From NCBI GenBank assembly GCA_963837445.1, contig CAWINK010000002.1:186001-250000 (forward strand): DNA of 64,000 nt. The letters run 5' to 3'. Positions 45,458 through 54,728 of this stretch are shown here, one piece after another (within the stretch, counting starts at the first letter, position 1; each line of letters opens with the position of its first letter). The notes under the pieces were generated by a model. The model was not told where the DNA came from and ran no database searches. It saw nothing but the letters and a program-made list of their open reading frames with translations. The position numbers and the translations under genes are program-made. The stretch is from JACVRW01 sp963837445 (GTDB lineage: Bacteria > Actinomycetota > Thermoleophilia > Solirubrobacterales > Thermoleophilaceae).

Positions 45458-47414
45458 ATGCGCGCGTCGCCGCCGGGCTGGCCCTGGCGCTGACGCTCGG
45501 CACGCTCCGCTCGCCCTCGCCGCCGTCGCAGCCGTACCTGGGACGGCGAGGGCGCGACGGACTCCTGGAACCGCGTGGCCAACTGGGACACCAACGTCCT
45601 GCCAGGCGCGGGCGCGAACGTGTGCATCCCCGCCGGCGGCCGCGCGGAGCACACGTGCGGGACCACCACCATCGCGAGCCTCCAGGGCGGTGGGACGGTG
45701 CTGCTCGGTGGCGGCAGCCTCGCGATCACCGCTGACACTGACGCTGCGCTCCAACACTTGGAGATGAGCTCGGGACGCTGACGGGCGCCGGGCGGTTCGC
45801 CGTGAGCGGCGACTTCTCGTGGACCGGCGGGTCGCTGGCCGGCTCGGGGACCACGGAGTACAGATCGGGGCGACGCTCCTGATCGGGCCCGCCGGGGGCA
45901 CGGTGTTCCTCGACGGAGGCCGGACCCTGCGCGTCGCCGGTATGGCAACCTGGTCCACCGGCGCCATCGCGCTTCAGGGGACCTCGCTGTTCGACGTGCG
46001 GGGACCTTGAGAGCAAACTCGGAGACAGGCCAGATCAGCAACTCGGGCGGTCTCGACGCCCAGGTGCACGTCGGGGGCACGCTGCGCAAGGACACTGGCA
46101 CGGGGACCACGGTGATCGGGGCGCTGATCGACAACGACGGGACCGTCAGCGCGCAGACCGGAACGCTTCGACTCGACCGTGGCGTGCCCACCGCCGTCCA
46201 AACGGGCTCGTTCGGGGCGACCGACGCCTCGGCACACGTCAGGCTCGGGGCTCTGTTCAGCCAGTTCCTCCTCGGCCCCGGAGCGAGCCTGACGGGCGGG
46301 GTCGAGCTGGTGCTCGGTGTGTTCACGGTCTCCGGCCCGGTCACCGTGAGCGGGCAGGGCAACAAGATCTCGAGCGGCGACATCCTCGGGACCGGGACGC
46401 TCTCGGTCACCGGGGAGCTCATCTGGGTCGGGGGATCGATGGCCGGCACCGGCACGACGGCGATCCGCGGGTCGGGCCAGCTGTCGATCGAAGCCGCCGC
46501 CTCGTTCGGAGTGGAGCTCGAGGACAGCCGCACGCTGCGGGTGGAGGGCAACGCGACCTGGTTGAACGGCGCGGTGCGGCTCGACGATGCCGCCCGCATC
46601 GAGAACCTCGGTGTCTTCGATGCGCGCGCCGACGGTGCGCAGATGACGGCGTTCGCCTCGAGGGACGCCGAGTTCTTCAACGGCGGCACGCTCACGAAGA
46701 CGACCGGCACCGGCACCGTGAACGTCACCGTGCCCCTGATCAACGACGGGTTGCTCGACGTCCGCAGCGGGCGGCTAAGAGTGGACGAGTCCTTCGGCAA
46801 CGCGCACTCTCAGACGCGCGACGGGCTGCAGCACGTGCAGGTGCGAGGGCCGCTTGCGGGCACGAACTTCGGGGTGCTCCAGGTGCCCGGCAAGGCCAGG
46901 CTGAACGGCACGCTCGAGATCGAGACCACCGGCTTCTCGCCGGCGTTGAATGCCGAGGTGAAGGTGATCGAGTACGGCTCGCGCAGCGGCGAGTTCAGCG
47001 ACGTAACCGGGGCCGCGATTGGCAACGGGCTCGTCTGGCGGGTGCGCTACGACCCGACCGGGGTCACCCTGGTCGCCGACAATCCGCCTCCTACGTTGTT
47101 GGGGACGGGCGTCGTGCTCCCGAACCGGGCGCCGGACGAGCGAGCCGAGAGCTGATCGGCTCCGGGACGGTGGCTCGATCAGGCTCGCTGGGCGTCACGG
47201 GCTGCTCGCAAACGACCGTGATCCCGACGGCGACCGCCTGCGAGTTCGGGTCTTGAAGCGGTCCCGGGCAGCTCAACACGTCCGGATAAATCGCCGCAAC
47301 GGCGCGCTTTCCTGGCGCGCGCCGAGCAAGTTCCGCGGCACGGCTTGGCTCCGCTACGCGTCATCGAGCGTTCGGCAGCGTGCGGCCGAGGCTCCGCATC
47401 GCGGCGGCTCGTAG
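45458..47414 (+). pseudogene. Secreted repetitive beta-strand (beta-helix-like) protein, frameshifted
   Basis: ATG 45458 starts a signal peptide that resolves after one indel (VAAGLALALTLGTL). Then comes WDGEGATDSWNRVANWDTNV and many ~25-residue strand repeats built on GTLTGAGRFAVSGDFSWTGG, GSLAGSGTT, GGRTLRVAGMATWSTG, LIDNDGTVSAQTGTLRLDRG, GTGTLSVTGELIWVGGSMAG. The longest intact frame is 46007-47155 (382 codons). The C-terminal part has EIETTGFSPALNAEVKVIEY and, after two shifts near 47100-47200, a cadherin/VCBS-like NDRDPDGDRLRVRV. Exported repetitive adhesin-type architecture; ligand unknown. About seven frame changes. Ends 62 nt before comEC. Confidence 0.6.
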
Positions 47415-47476
47415 GAGCAGAGTTGTTGCACGCGTGTTGCTGAGGCGCCTGCGCCGCAGGCCTAGCGTCCTGGGGC

Positions 47477-49852
47477 GTGATGGCCCGGCGTCCGTATCAC
47501 GCCGCGGTCGCGGCGCTCGCCTGGGGAATCGGCTGCGCGGGCGTCGCCGCCGGCACACCGTCTCTGGTGAGGGCATCCGCCGCCGTCACGCTGGCGGCAC
47601 TCGCCGCCCTCCGGGCCTGGACGCTCGCGGCGGCGTGCGCTGCGTGCGTCCTCCTTGGCGGTGCCATCGGTGCCGCTCGGATTCACGCGATCGAGGAGCC
47701 GTTCCGGCACCTCCCGCTTGGCCAGACGACGTCGCTGCGCGTCATTCTTCTCGAGCGTCCGCGCGTCTCGGCGTTCGGCTCGCAGGCCGAAGTACGCGTG
47801 GCGTCAGGGCCCGGGCGCGGCGCCAGGTTGCTGGCGCGTGCCCCGCAATCGCTGGCTGTGCCCGAGGCCCTCAGCGTGGGCGCCGAGCTGCGGGTCCGGG
47901 GTACCGTCCACGCGCTGCGGAGTCGTGCCGCATTGATGGGCGAGCTGCTCGAGCGCGTGCGGCTCACCGGCGTGCGGCGCGGCGGCATCGCGGGTGCCCT
48001 CGACGGTCTGCGCCGCCGCGCCGAGCGGGCCGTTGCCGCCGGCCTCCAGGACGGGGATGCGGCGCTGGCGCTCGGCATGGTCCTCGGCGAGGACGAGCAG
48101 ATCGACGACGCCACGCGCGACGACTGGCGCGACGCCGGTCTCGCTCACCTGCTGGCGGTGAGCGGGCAGAACGTGATGCTGCTGATGGCGCTCGCCCTGC
48201 CGCTGCTCGTTGCGGCCGGGCTCGGGCCGCGCGGACGAGGCGTCGCGCTGCTGTGCCTCGTGGCGCTCTACGTGCCCCTGGCTGGCGCGGGACCGTCGCT
48301 ACAGCGCGCGGGCGTAATGGGTGCCGCCGGCATCGCGGCGATGACGCTGTCGCGGCCGTCGTCGCGCTGGTACGCGCTGCTGCTCGCGGCCGCCGCCACG
48401 CTCGCCCTGAACCCGCGCGCGTGCGGCGAGCCGGGCTGGCAGCTCTCGTTCGTGGCGGTGGCGGGCATCCTGGTGGCCGGCCGGCCGCTGTCGGGCTGGC
48501 TGCGGCGGATTGCCGGCGAGCTGGCGCCGGCGCAGCGGGGTGCGCTGTTTCGCGCCGCGGGCGATGGGCTCTGCGAGGGAATCGCAATCACGGTTGCCGC
48601 CACGATCGCGACGGCGCCCCTGCTCGCGTACCACTTCGGAGCGGTGCCGCTGGCCGGACTGGCGGCCAACCTGCTGGCGCTTCCGGCGGTGGCGCCCGCC
48701 ATGTGGCTCGGGATGGTGAAGGCGGCGCTCGGCGCGGCCGGCCCGCTGCTGCCGCTCGGCGACCGGCTCGCCGAGCTCCTCGGCCCGCTCACGCGCGTGC
48801 CGATCGCCTACCTCGACGGTCTCGCCGAGCGCTGCGCGACCCTTCCGGGCGGGAGCCTCCGGCTGCCGCTGCACTCGCCGGCGTCGGTCGTGGCCGCCTA
48901 CGGGGCAATGACAGCCCTCCTCTACGCGCCAAGGCTGGCCTCGATCCGGCGACCGCGCCGCACCCGCCCCGGTGCCCTCGAGCTCGCGGCCTCCTGGCGA
49001 CGAAGCCCCCGCTCCCTGCGCGCCGCCCTCTCCGTGCTCGTCACGGCTCTGCTCGTGCTGGCCGCGGCAACGGTGCTCGCCACACCGGCGCCGCCGGGCG
49101 CCCTCACGATCCGCTTCCTCGACGTCGGTCAGGGCGATGCCACCCTGATTCAGGACGGCGCGGGCGCCGCCGCCCTGTTCGACGGCGGCCCACCCGAGGC
49201 GCGTGTCTACCGCCACCTGCGCGCCGCCGGCGTGCGGCGGCTCGACCTCGTGGTGGCCACCCACCAGTCGCGCGACCACCAGGGCGGCCTTGCCGAGGTA
49301 CTCGAGCGGATCCCGACCTCGCTGCTGCTCGAGAACTCCGATGGCACGAGGGATCGAGACTTCAGGCGCCTGCTCGCCGGGGCGGACGCCCGCGGGATCC
49401 GCCGAATTCGGGCCCACGCCGGGCAACATCTGCGGGTCGGCCGGCTCGAGATCGAGCTGCTGTCCCCGGCGCCGCTGCCGCCGGGCGCCCCGCGGCCGGA
49501 GGACCCGAATCCGCGCGGGGTCGCCGCGATCGTGAGCTCCGGTGACTTCGACCTCTGGCTCAGCGCGGACGCCGAGAGCGACGCGATCCTGCCGCTGCCG
49601 TTGCGTCCGGTGGAGGCGATGAAGGTGTCGCACCATGGCAGTGCCGACCCCGGCCTGCCCGAGGTCCTCGACCGCCTGAGCCCCAGCGTCGCCGCGATCG
49701 AGGTCGGCGCCGGCAACTCCTACGGCCACCCAACGCCCGGAACGCTCGCGGCCCTCCGCGCAGCGGTCCCGCACGTCTACCGCACCGACCGTGACGGGAC
49801 CGTGACGCTCACCGTACGCAACGGCGACATCGCCGTCGACACCGAGCGCTGA
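47477..49852 (+). CDS. comEC: Competence protein ComEC/Rec2, DNA uptake channel
   Basis: 791 residues from GTG 47477 (ATG 47480 is adjacent). N-terminal helices and an OB-like domain precede the competence domain (AGLAHLLAVSGQNVMLLMAL, LNPRACGEPGWQLSFVAVAG). A C-terminal metallo-beta-lactamase domain follows from about residue 540 (TIRFLDVGQGDATLIQDGAG, then VVATHQSRDHQGGL and KVSHHGSADPGLPEVLD). The metal motif reads HxxxDH, with Ser where HxHxDH would have His, so metal binding may be altered. ComEC transports single-stranded DNA across the membrane. It is intact, unlike the 8 kb before it, and holA follows as in many genomes. Confidence 0.94.
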   Translation: MMARRPYHAAVAALAWGIGCAGVAAGTPSLVRASAAVTLAALAALRAWTLAAACAACVLLGGAIGAARIHAIEEPFRHLPLGQTTSLRVILLERPRVSAFGSQAEVRVASGPGRGARLLARAPQSLAVPEALSVGAELRVRGTVHALRSRAALMGELLERVRLTGVRRGGIAGALDGLRRRAERAVAAGLQDGDAALALGMVLGEDEQIDDATRDDWRDAGLAHLLAVSGQNVMLLMALALPLLVAAGLGPRGRGVALLCLVALYVPLAGAGPSLQRAGVMGAAGIAAMTLSRPSSRWYALLLAAAATLALNPRACGEPGWQLSFVAVAGILVAGRPLSGWLRRIAGELAPAQRGALFRAAGDGLCEGIAITVAATIATAPLLAYHFGAVPLAGLAANLLALPAVAPAMWLGMVKAALGAAGPLLPLGDRLAELLGPLTRVPIAYLDGLAERCATLPGGSLRLPLHSPASVVAAYGAMTALLYAPRLASIRRPRRTRPGALELAASWRRSPRSLRAALSVLVTALLVLAAATVLATPAPPGALTIRFLDVGQGDATLIQDGAGAAALFDGGPPEARVYRHLRAAGVRRLDLVVATHQSRDHQGGLAEVLERIPTSLLLENSDGTRDRDFRRLLAGADARGIRRIRAHAGQHLRVGRLEIELLSPAPLPPGAPRPEDPNPRGVAAIVSSGDFDLWLSADAESDAILPLPLRPVEAMKVSHHGSADPGLPEVLDRLSPSVAAIEVGAGNSYGHPTPGTLAALRAAVPHVYRTDRDGTVTLTVRNGDIAVDTER

Positions 49853-49877
49853 CCCGTGGCACCGCCTGGCTGCTTCG

Positions 49878-49883
49878 TAGACT
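49878..49883 (+). promoter_or_regulatory. -10 element (TAGACT) for holA
   Basis: TAGACT lies 6 nt before GTG 49890. The spacer contains GGAGG directly abutting the start, so a conventional Shine-Dalgarno reading is not excluded. Confidence 0.45.
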
Positions 49884-49889
49884 GGAGGT

Positions 49890-50852
49890 GTGGCCGCGCT
49901 GAAGCCCGCCTACCTCGTCTGCGGAGACGACGACGCCAAGATCGACGCCTGGCGCGCGCGCGTGCGCCGCAGGGCCGAGGACGAGCGCGGGCCGGGTGGG
50001 CTCGAGACGTTCGACGCCCGCCAGAGCGATCCGGGCGAGGTTGCCGGTGTGCTCGCGATGCTGAGCTTCGAGACCGCCACCCGCTACCTGCTGGCGGACG
50101 ACGTCGGCGCCTGGAAGGCGGCCGAGCTCGCCCCGCTCGAACAGGCGCTCACGGAGCTTCCGCCCGACACCGTCCTCGTCCTCATTGCTCGCGGCAAGCA
50201 CCAGAAGCAGCTGGCCAAGGCAGTCGAAAAGGCCGGGGGAGAGGTCCGCGAGTACGCCGCCCCCAAGCCGTGGGAGCTGCCGAAGTGGTGCGTCGGCCAC
50301 GCACGCGAGCTCGGCCTGGAGCTCGATCAGGAGGCGGCGAAGGAGCTCGTCGCCCGGGTTGGCACGAGCCAGCAGCGCCTCTCGCGGGAGCTCGAGAAGA
50401 TCGCGCTCGCCGTGCACCCGTCCGCGAACGTGACGACGGCGGACGTGGAGCAGCTGGCCGCCACGGACACCGCGCCGGGGGCATACGACCTCGCGGACGC
50501 GCTCGTGGCCGGCGACCTGCGCGGCACGCTCGCGCTGGCTGAGCAGCTCGACGAGCACGGCGAGCGTCCCAGCAAGCTCGTCTGGCCGATCGTGCGCAGG
50601 CTCCGCGAGGTCCACCAGGCCGCCGCGATGCTGGGAGCGGGGATGCCGGACGCCAACGTCGCAGCCGCTTTGAAGGGCCCTCCGTGGGCCAGCAAGAAGG
50701 TGATCGCGCGAGCGAAGAAGGCCGACCTGGCCACGCTCGAGCGGGCGCTCTGCGTGTTCGCGGACCTCGAGGTCGAGCTACGCGGCGGCAGCGAGCTCCA
50801 GCTGGGCGAGGACACGGCGTTCTCGCTGGCGCTGGCGCGCGCCACCCGCTAA
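49890..50852 (+). CDS. holA: DNA polymerase III subunit delta
   Basis: 320 residues; the clamp-loader wrench that opens the beta sliding clamp. AAA+-like N-terminal region (KPAYLVCGDDDAKIDAWRAR), VLIARGKHQKQLAKAVEKAG, then APKPWELPKWCVGHARELGL and the domain III helices with SRELEKIALAVHPSANVTTA. No Walker A is present, as usual for delta. Position after comEC and before rpsT is strongly conserved among bacteria. Confidence 0.93.
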   Translation: MAALKPAYLVCGDDDAKIDAWRARVRRRAEDERGPGGLETFDARQSDPGEVAGVLAMLSFETATRYLLADDVGAWKAAELAPLEQALTELPPDTVLVLIARGKHQKQLAKAVEKAGGEVREYAAPKPWELPKWCVGHARELGLELDQEAAKELVARVGTSQQRLSRELEKIALAVHPSANVTTADVEQLAATDTAPGAYDLADALVAGDLRGTLALAEQLDEHGERPSKLVWPIVRRLREVHQAAAMLGAGMPDANVAAALKGPPWASKKVIARAKKADLATLERALCVFADLEVELRGGSELQLGEDTAFSLALARATR

Positions 50853-50868
50853 CGCCGCCGTGCGCGAG

Positions 50869-50889
50869 GCGCCGGGCGTTGCCCGGCGC
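50869..50889. terminator. Bidirectional hairpin between holA and aldehyde dehydrogenase
   Basis: Perfect 9-bp stem GCGCCGGGC-GTT-GCCCGGCGC between the convergent holA and aldehyde dehydrogenase genes. Confidence 0.75.
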
Positions 50890-50898
50890 GGAGCGACC

Positions 50899-52356
50899 CT
50901 ATCCGTACGGGTACCACCACTCCTTCGCAGCGATCTTCGTCTCGATGTGGACGTGCTTCGTGTCCTGGAACGCCTCGAGGCCCTCCTGGCCGAGCTCGCG
51001 GCCGAGGCCCGACTGCTTCATGCCGCCGAACGGCCCCGCGTCGTTGTCGGTGAGCGGGTCGTTGATCCACACGGTGCCGGCGCGGATCTCGCGCATGCAG
51101 CGCACCGCGGTCTCGAGGTCGCGCGTGTAGACGTTCGCGCCGAGGCCGAACCGTGTCGCGTTCGCCAAACGGATGGCCTCGTCGAGTGAGTCCACGGGCA
51201 CGATCGGTGCAACGGGCCCGAAGGTCTCCTCGCGGAGCAGCTCGGTGGTGTCCGGCGCGCCCGTCACGACCGCGGGCGAGAGGAAGTGCCCGCGCTCCTG
51301 CCCGGCATGGTCGCCGCCCACCACGAGCGTCGCGCCCGCCGTGACCGCCGCTTCCAGCTGCGCCTCCACCTTCGCGCGCTGCGGCGCCGACACCATCGGC
51401 CCGACGTCAGTGGAGGCGTCGAGCGGATCTCCCACGCGCAGCGAGCTCGTGTAGTCGACGAAGGCGGAGACGAAGTCGTCGTACACCTCGCGCGCCACGT
51501 AGAAGCGCTCCGCCGACGTGCACACCTGCCCGGCGTTCAGATAGGCCGCCCACGCGCCGCCCTTCGCGGCCACGTCCACGTCCGCCGCCACGTCGGCGCA
51601 GACGATGAACGGGTCCTTGCCGCCCATCTCGAGGTTCATCCGCGCAACGCGCGAGGCGCATGCGGCGGCCACGCTCTTGCCGGTCTCGACCGATCCCGTG
51701 AATGCCACACCCGCGATGCGCTCGTCGTTCACGATCGCCGAGCCCACCTCGCCCGCGCCCGCCACGATGTTCACCACGCCGGGCGGGAGATGGTCGAAGC
51801 AGGAGGCGAGCATCAGCGTCGACAGCGGCGTGAGCTCCGACGGCTTCGCCACCACGGTGTTGCCGGCGGCGATCGCGGGCGCCAGCTTCCAGGAGAGCAG
51901 CAGCAACGGGTAGTTCCAGGGCACGATGCAGCCCCAGGCCCCGATCGGCTCCTTCACGACCAGAGCGAGCTGGGTGGACTCGATCGACGGGATCACCCGG
52001 CCGGCGAAGTTGCGGCCCATCTCGGCGTAGTAGTCGAAGGCCGACGCTGTCCAGCCGACCTCGTCCGAGTTCTCCACGAGCGGCTTGCCGCCCTCGAGTG
52101 TCATCACGTGCGCGAGCTCGTCCGTGCGCGCGCGCAGGCGGGTGGCGATCTCGTGCAGGAGCTCGGCGCGCTCGACCGCGGGGGTCGCCGCCCAGCCCGG
52201 GAAGGCCTCATTCGCGGCCACCACGGCGGCGTCGAGCTGCTCGGCCGATGGCAGACCGATCGAGACGAGCGTCTCCTCGGTGGCCGGGTTCTCGACGGCC
52301 AGGGAGTCGCCCTCGCCGGAGACCTGCTCACCGCGGATGAGCAGCCGGGTCTCCAC
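50899..52356 (-). CDS. NAD(P)+-dependent aldehyde dehydrogenase
   Basis: 485 residues from GTG 52356, 5 nt after the rpsT stop; the frame runs on upstream through rpsT in another register and is not coding there. ALDH hallmarks: IVPWNYPLLLLSWKLAPAIA, AKPSELTPLSTLML, AFTGSVETGKSVAAA, the catalytic Glu in NLEMGGKDPFIV and the catalytic Cys in NAGQVCTSAERFYV, then ETFGPVAPIVPVDS and MKQSGLGRELGQEGL. Closest in character to betaine-aldehyde or succinate-semialdehyde dehydrogenases; the substrate cannot be told. Probably co-transcribed with rpsT. Confidence 0.9.
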   Translation of the reverse strand: METRLLIRGEQVSGEGDSLAVENPATEETLVSIGLPSAEQLDAAVVAANEAFPGWAATPAVERAELLHEIATRLRARTDELAHVMTLEGGKPLVENSDEVGWTASAFDYYAEMGRNFAGRVIPSIESTQLALVVKEPIGAWGCIVPWNYPLLLLSWKLAPAIAAGNTVVAKPSELTPLSTLMLASCFDHLPPGVVNIVAGAGEVGSAIVNDERIAGVAFTGSVETGKSVAAACASRVARMNLEMGGKDPFIVCADVAADVDVAAKGGAWAAYLNAGQVCTSAERFYVAREVYDDFVSAFVDYTSSLRVGDPLDASTDVGPMVSAPQRAKVEAQLEAAVTAGATLVVGGDHAGQERGHFLSPAVVTGAPDTTELLREETFGPVAPIVPVDSLDEAIRLANATRFGLGANVYTRDLETAVRCMREIRAGTVWINDPLTDNDAGPFGGMKQSGLGRELGQEGLEAFQDTKHVHIETKIAAKEWWYPYG

Positions 52357-52361
52357 GGGTT

Positions 52362-52625
52362 CTATGAGAGGCGGCTGCGGATGCGCGCCGCGCGCGACTT
52401 CTTGCGGGCGGCGTTGTTGCGGTGCAGCGCACCCGACTTCGCGGCCTTGTCGATCCGCGAGACGAGCGTGCGAAACTCGTCGTCGGCCTTGGTGGCGTCG
52501 CCCTCGCTGACCGCCGTTTCCAGGCGGTGGAACCAGGTCTTCACCTGGGAAGTACGGCGCCGATTCTCGAGGCGCTCGCGCTCCGCCCGATGAATCCGCT
52601 TTTCTTGTGAGGCGATGTTGGCCAT
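52362..52625 (-). CDS. rpsT: Small ribosomal subunit protein bS20
   Basis: 87 residues: MANIASQEKRIHRAERERLE, NRRRTSQVKTWFHRLETAVS, and the conserved C-terminal HRNNAARKKSRAARIRSRL. A three-helix basic bundle that binds 16S rRNA. It is divergent from murJ; a TACACT -10 lies 12 nt upstream of the ATG. Confidence 0.96.
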   Translation of the reverse strand: MANIASQEKRIHRAERERLENRRRTSQVKTWFHRLETAVSEGDATKADDEFRTLVSRIDKAAKSGALHRNNAARKKSRAARIRSRLS

Positions 52626-52637
52626 GGAACCGACGCG

Positions 52638-52643
52638 AGTGTA
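52638..52643 (-). promoter_or_regulatory. -10 element (TACACT) upstream of rpsT
   Basis: On the minus strand TACACT lies 12 nt before the rpsT ATG, the same spacing as TAGACT before rplU. Confidence 0.45.
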
Positions 52644-52657
52644 GCGGGCAGCGCCCA

Positions 52658-54259
52658 GTGGCCACCGACGCAGCCGGCCGGCCCGGACAGGGACGGCGCC
52701 TCGCGCGCAACACCGCGTTCTTCTCGTTCGCGACCGGGCTTTCGCGCCTGCTCGGCCTAGCCCGCGAGGTGGTCGCGGCGGGTTATTTCGGCGTGACCGG
52801 CGCGATGTCGGCGTTCACGATCGCCTTCCAGGTGCCGAACCTCGTGCGCGCCCTGTTCGCCGACTCCGCGCTCCAGGGCGCGTTCGTGCCCGTCTTCAGC
52901 GAGCTGCTCGAGAAGGGCGAGCGCAAGGAGGCGTTCCGGGTCGCCTCGAGCCTGTTCTTCCTGATCTGCCTTGTGCTCGCCGCGGTCACGGCGCTGTTCA
53001 TCCTGTTCGCCGAGCCGCTGATGGGCCTGTTCGCGCCCGGCTTCGACGACGACCCGGCGCTCCAGGAGCTCACGGTCAACCTCGCGCGCCTGATGTTCCC
53101 GATCGTCGTGCTCTTGGCCCTCTCCGGCCTCGTGGTCGGGATGCTCAACTCCTTCGACCACTTCGCCGTCCCGGCGCTCGCCCCGGTGGCGTGGAACCTC
53201 GTGATCATCGCCGCCCTGGTCGGCCTCGTGCCGGTGCTGCCGGAGGACGACGAGATCTACGCGTACGCCATCGGGATCCTGGTGGGCACGGTCGTCCAGT
53301 TCCTGCTGCCGCTGCCGTGGCTGCGCGGCCGCGGCGGAAGCTTGACCTTCAAGATCGACTGGCGCGACGAGCGCGTGCGGCGCGTGCTGAAGCTGATGCT
53401 GCCGGTCACGATCGCTCTCGGGCTGATCAACGTAAGCCTCCTGATCAACTCGGTCTTCGGCACGCTCGTGTCCGACGAGGCGCCCGCGGCGATCGACAAG
53501 GCGTTCCGGATCTACCAGCTGCCGCAGGGCCTGTTCAGCATCGCGATCGCCACGATCCTGTTCCCGACAATGTCGCGGTTGGCGGCGCGCGGAGCGCGCG
53601 ACGACCTGCGCCGGACGATGGGCACCGGAGTGCGCCAGATCTCCCTGCTCCTGATACCGAGCGCGGTGCTGATGGCCGTGCTCGCCGAGCCGATCACGCG
53701 ACTCGTGTACGAGCGCGGCGCGTTCGACGCCCAGGCCACCGACCTCACCTCCACCGCGATGCTCTGGTGGTCGATCTCGCTGCCGTTCCAGGGCGTGAGC
53801 CTGCTGTTCTCGCGCACGTTCTTCAGCCTCCAGCGGCCCTGGGCAACCACGGCGCTCGCCGGCGTGAACCTGGTCGTGAACGCCGCGCTCTCCGCGGCGC
53901 TCTACGGCCCGTTCGAGATCGCCGGAATCGTGCTCGGCACGGTGGCCGGCACGGTCGTGATGTGCGTGGCGCAGGGCTGGATCCTGCGCAGGGAGCTGGC
54001 GGGCATCGAGGGCGGGCGGCTGCTCTCGACCTCGCTGCGGATGCTCGCGGCGGGCGCGCTGCTGGCAGCCGTGGCGTACTTCAGCTGGAAGGGCCTCGAC
54101 GACCTCCTGGGCCGCTCCCTCGCCGGCCAGGCCGTGTCGGTGCTCGCCGCGATCGCCGCGGGGTCGGCGGCCTACGGCGCCGCCGTATGGGTGTTGCGGG
54201 TGCCCGAGGCCCGTCAGATCCGGCGCCTGCTCGTTAGCCGGGGCACCTCCGAGGGGTAG
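52658..54259 (+). CDS. murJ: Lipid II flippase MurJ
   Basis: 533 residues from GTG 52658; the frame extends to 52607, but that part overlaps rpsT and is not family-like. Fourteen membrane helices are expected. Family motifs: NTAFFSFATGLSRLLGLARE, FTIAFQVPNLVRALFADSAL, QGAFVPVFSELLEKG, later IYQLPQGLFSIAIATILFPT and AMLWWSISLPFQGVSLLFSR. It translocates lipid II to the outer face for cell-wall synthesis. The Arg residues of the central cavity (NLVRALF, GLSRLLG) are present. A ferritin-like gene begins 9 nt after the stop. Confidence 0.93.
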   Translation: MATDAAGRPGQGRRLARNTAFFSFATGLSRLLGLAREVVAAGYFGVTGAMSAFTIAFQVPNLVRALFADSALQGAFVPVFSELLEKGERKEAFRVASSLFFLICLVLAAVTALFILFAEPLMGLFAPGFDDDPALQELTVNLARLMFPIVVLLALSGLVVGMLNSFDHFAVPALAPVAWNLVIIAALVGLVPVLPEDDEIYAYAIGILVGTVVQFLLPLPWLRGRGGSLTFKIDWRDERVRRVLKLMLPVTIALGLINVSLLINSVFGTLVSDEAPAAIDKAFRIYQLPQGLFSIAIATILFPTMSRLAARGARDDLRRTMGTGVRQISLLLIPSAVLMAVLAEPITRLVYERGAFDAQATDLTSTAMLWWSISLPFQGVSLLFSRTFFSLQRPWATTALAGVNLVVNAALSAALYGPFEIAGIVLGTVAGTVVMCVAQGWILRRELAGIEGGRLLSTSLRMLAAGALLAAVAYFSWKGLDDLLGRSLAGQAVSVLAAIAAGSAAYGAAVWVLRVPEARQIRRLLVSRGTSEG

Positions 54260-54268
54260 AAGCGCCGC

Positions 54269-54706
54269 ATGGCCGACGAGAAGATGGATGTCGAGAAGCA
54301 GATCGAGTGCCTGAACAGGGCGCTCCGCCTCCAGCACCGCTCGGTGCTCCAGTACTCGCTCGTGGCGGGCAGCGTGATCGGGCTCGAGTACCAGGCGCAC
54401 GCCGACAAGATGCGCGAGCACGCGCTCTCCGAGCTCGAGGACGCCACCCGTCTCGTGGAGAAGATCACCGCCCTTGGAGGGGAGCCGACCACCGAAATGG
54501 CGCCGATCGAGTTCGTGGCCGACCCGGACAGGGCGATCGACGGCCTGATCGACTGCGAGTCCGAGACCCTCGAGGCGCTTCAGGCGGCCATCGAGCCGAC
54601 CGGGCGCGAGGCGGCGTCCGAGGCCGTGGAGCACCGGCTCGAGCACATGATCATGCGCAAGCAGGAGCAGGTGGACTATCTGCTGCGTGCTCGGCGCAGG
54701 CCCTAG
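54269..54706 (+). CDS. Ferritin-like four-helix protein (bacterioferritin-type fold)
   Basis: 145 residues; four helices with the ferritin-like spacing. Helix 1 IECLNRALRLQHRSVLQYSL, helix 2 EYQAHADKMREHALSELEDA (E-x6-ExxH-like metal pair), helix 3 DGLIDCESETLEALQAAIEP, helix 4 AVEHRLEHMIMRKQEQVDYL. Helix 1 has Gln where the canonical iron-ligand Glu is expected (LQHRSV for LEHAAV), so ferroxidase function is uncertain. DUF892- or Dps-like stress roles are possible. It follows murJ closely and is followed by the palindromic element. Confidence 0.75.
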   Translation: MADEKMDVEKQIECLNRALRLQHRSVLQYSLVAGSVIGLEYQAHADKMREHALSELEDATRLVEKITALGGEPTTEMAPIEFVADPDRAIDGLIDCESETLEALQAAIEPTGREAASEAVEHRLEHMIMRKQEQVDYLLRARRRP

Positions 54707-54728
54707 CGTTTCTTCAACGGCAGCATTG

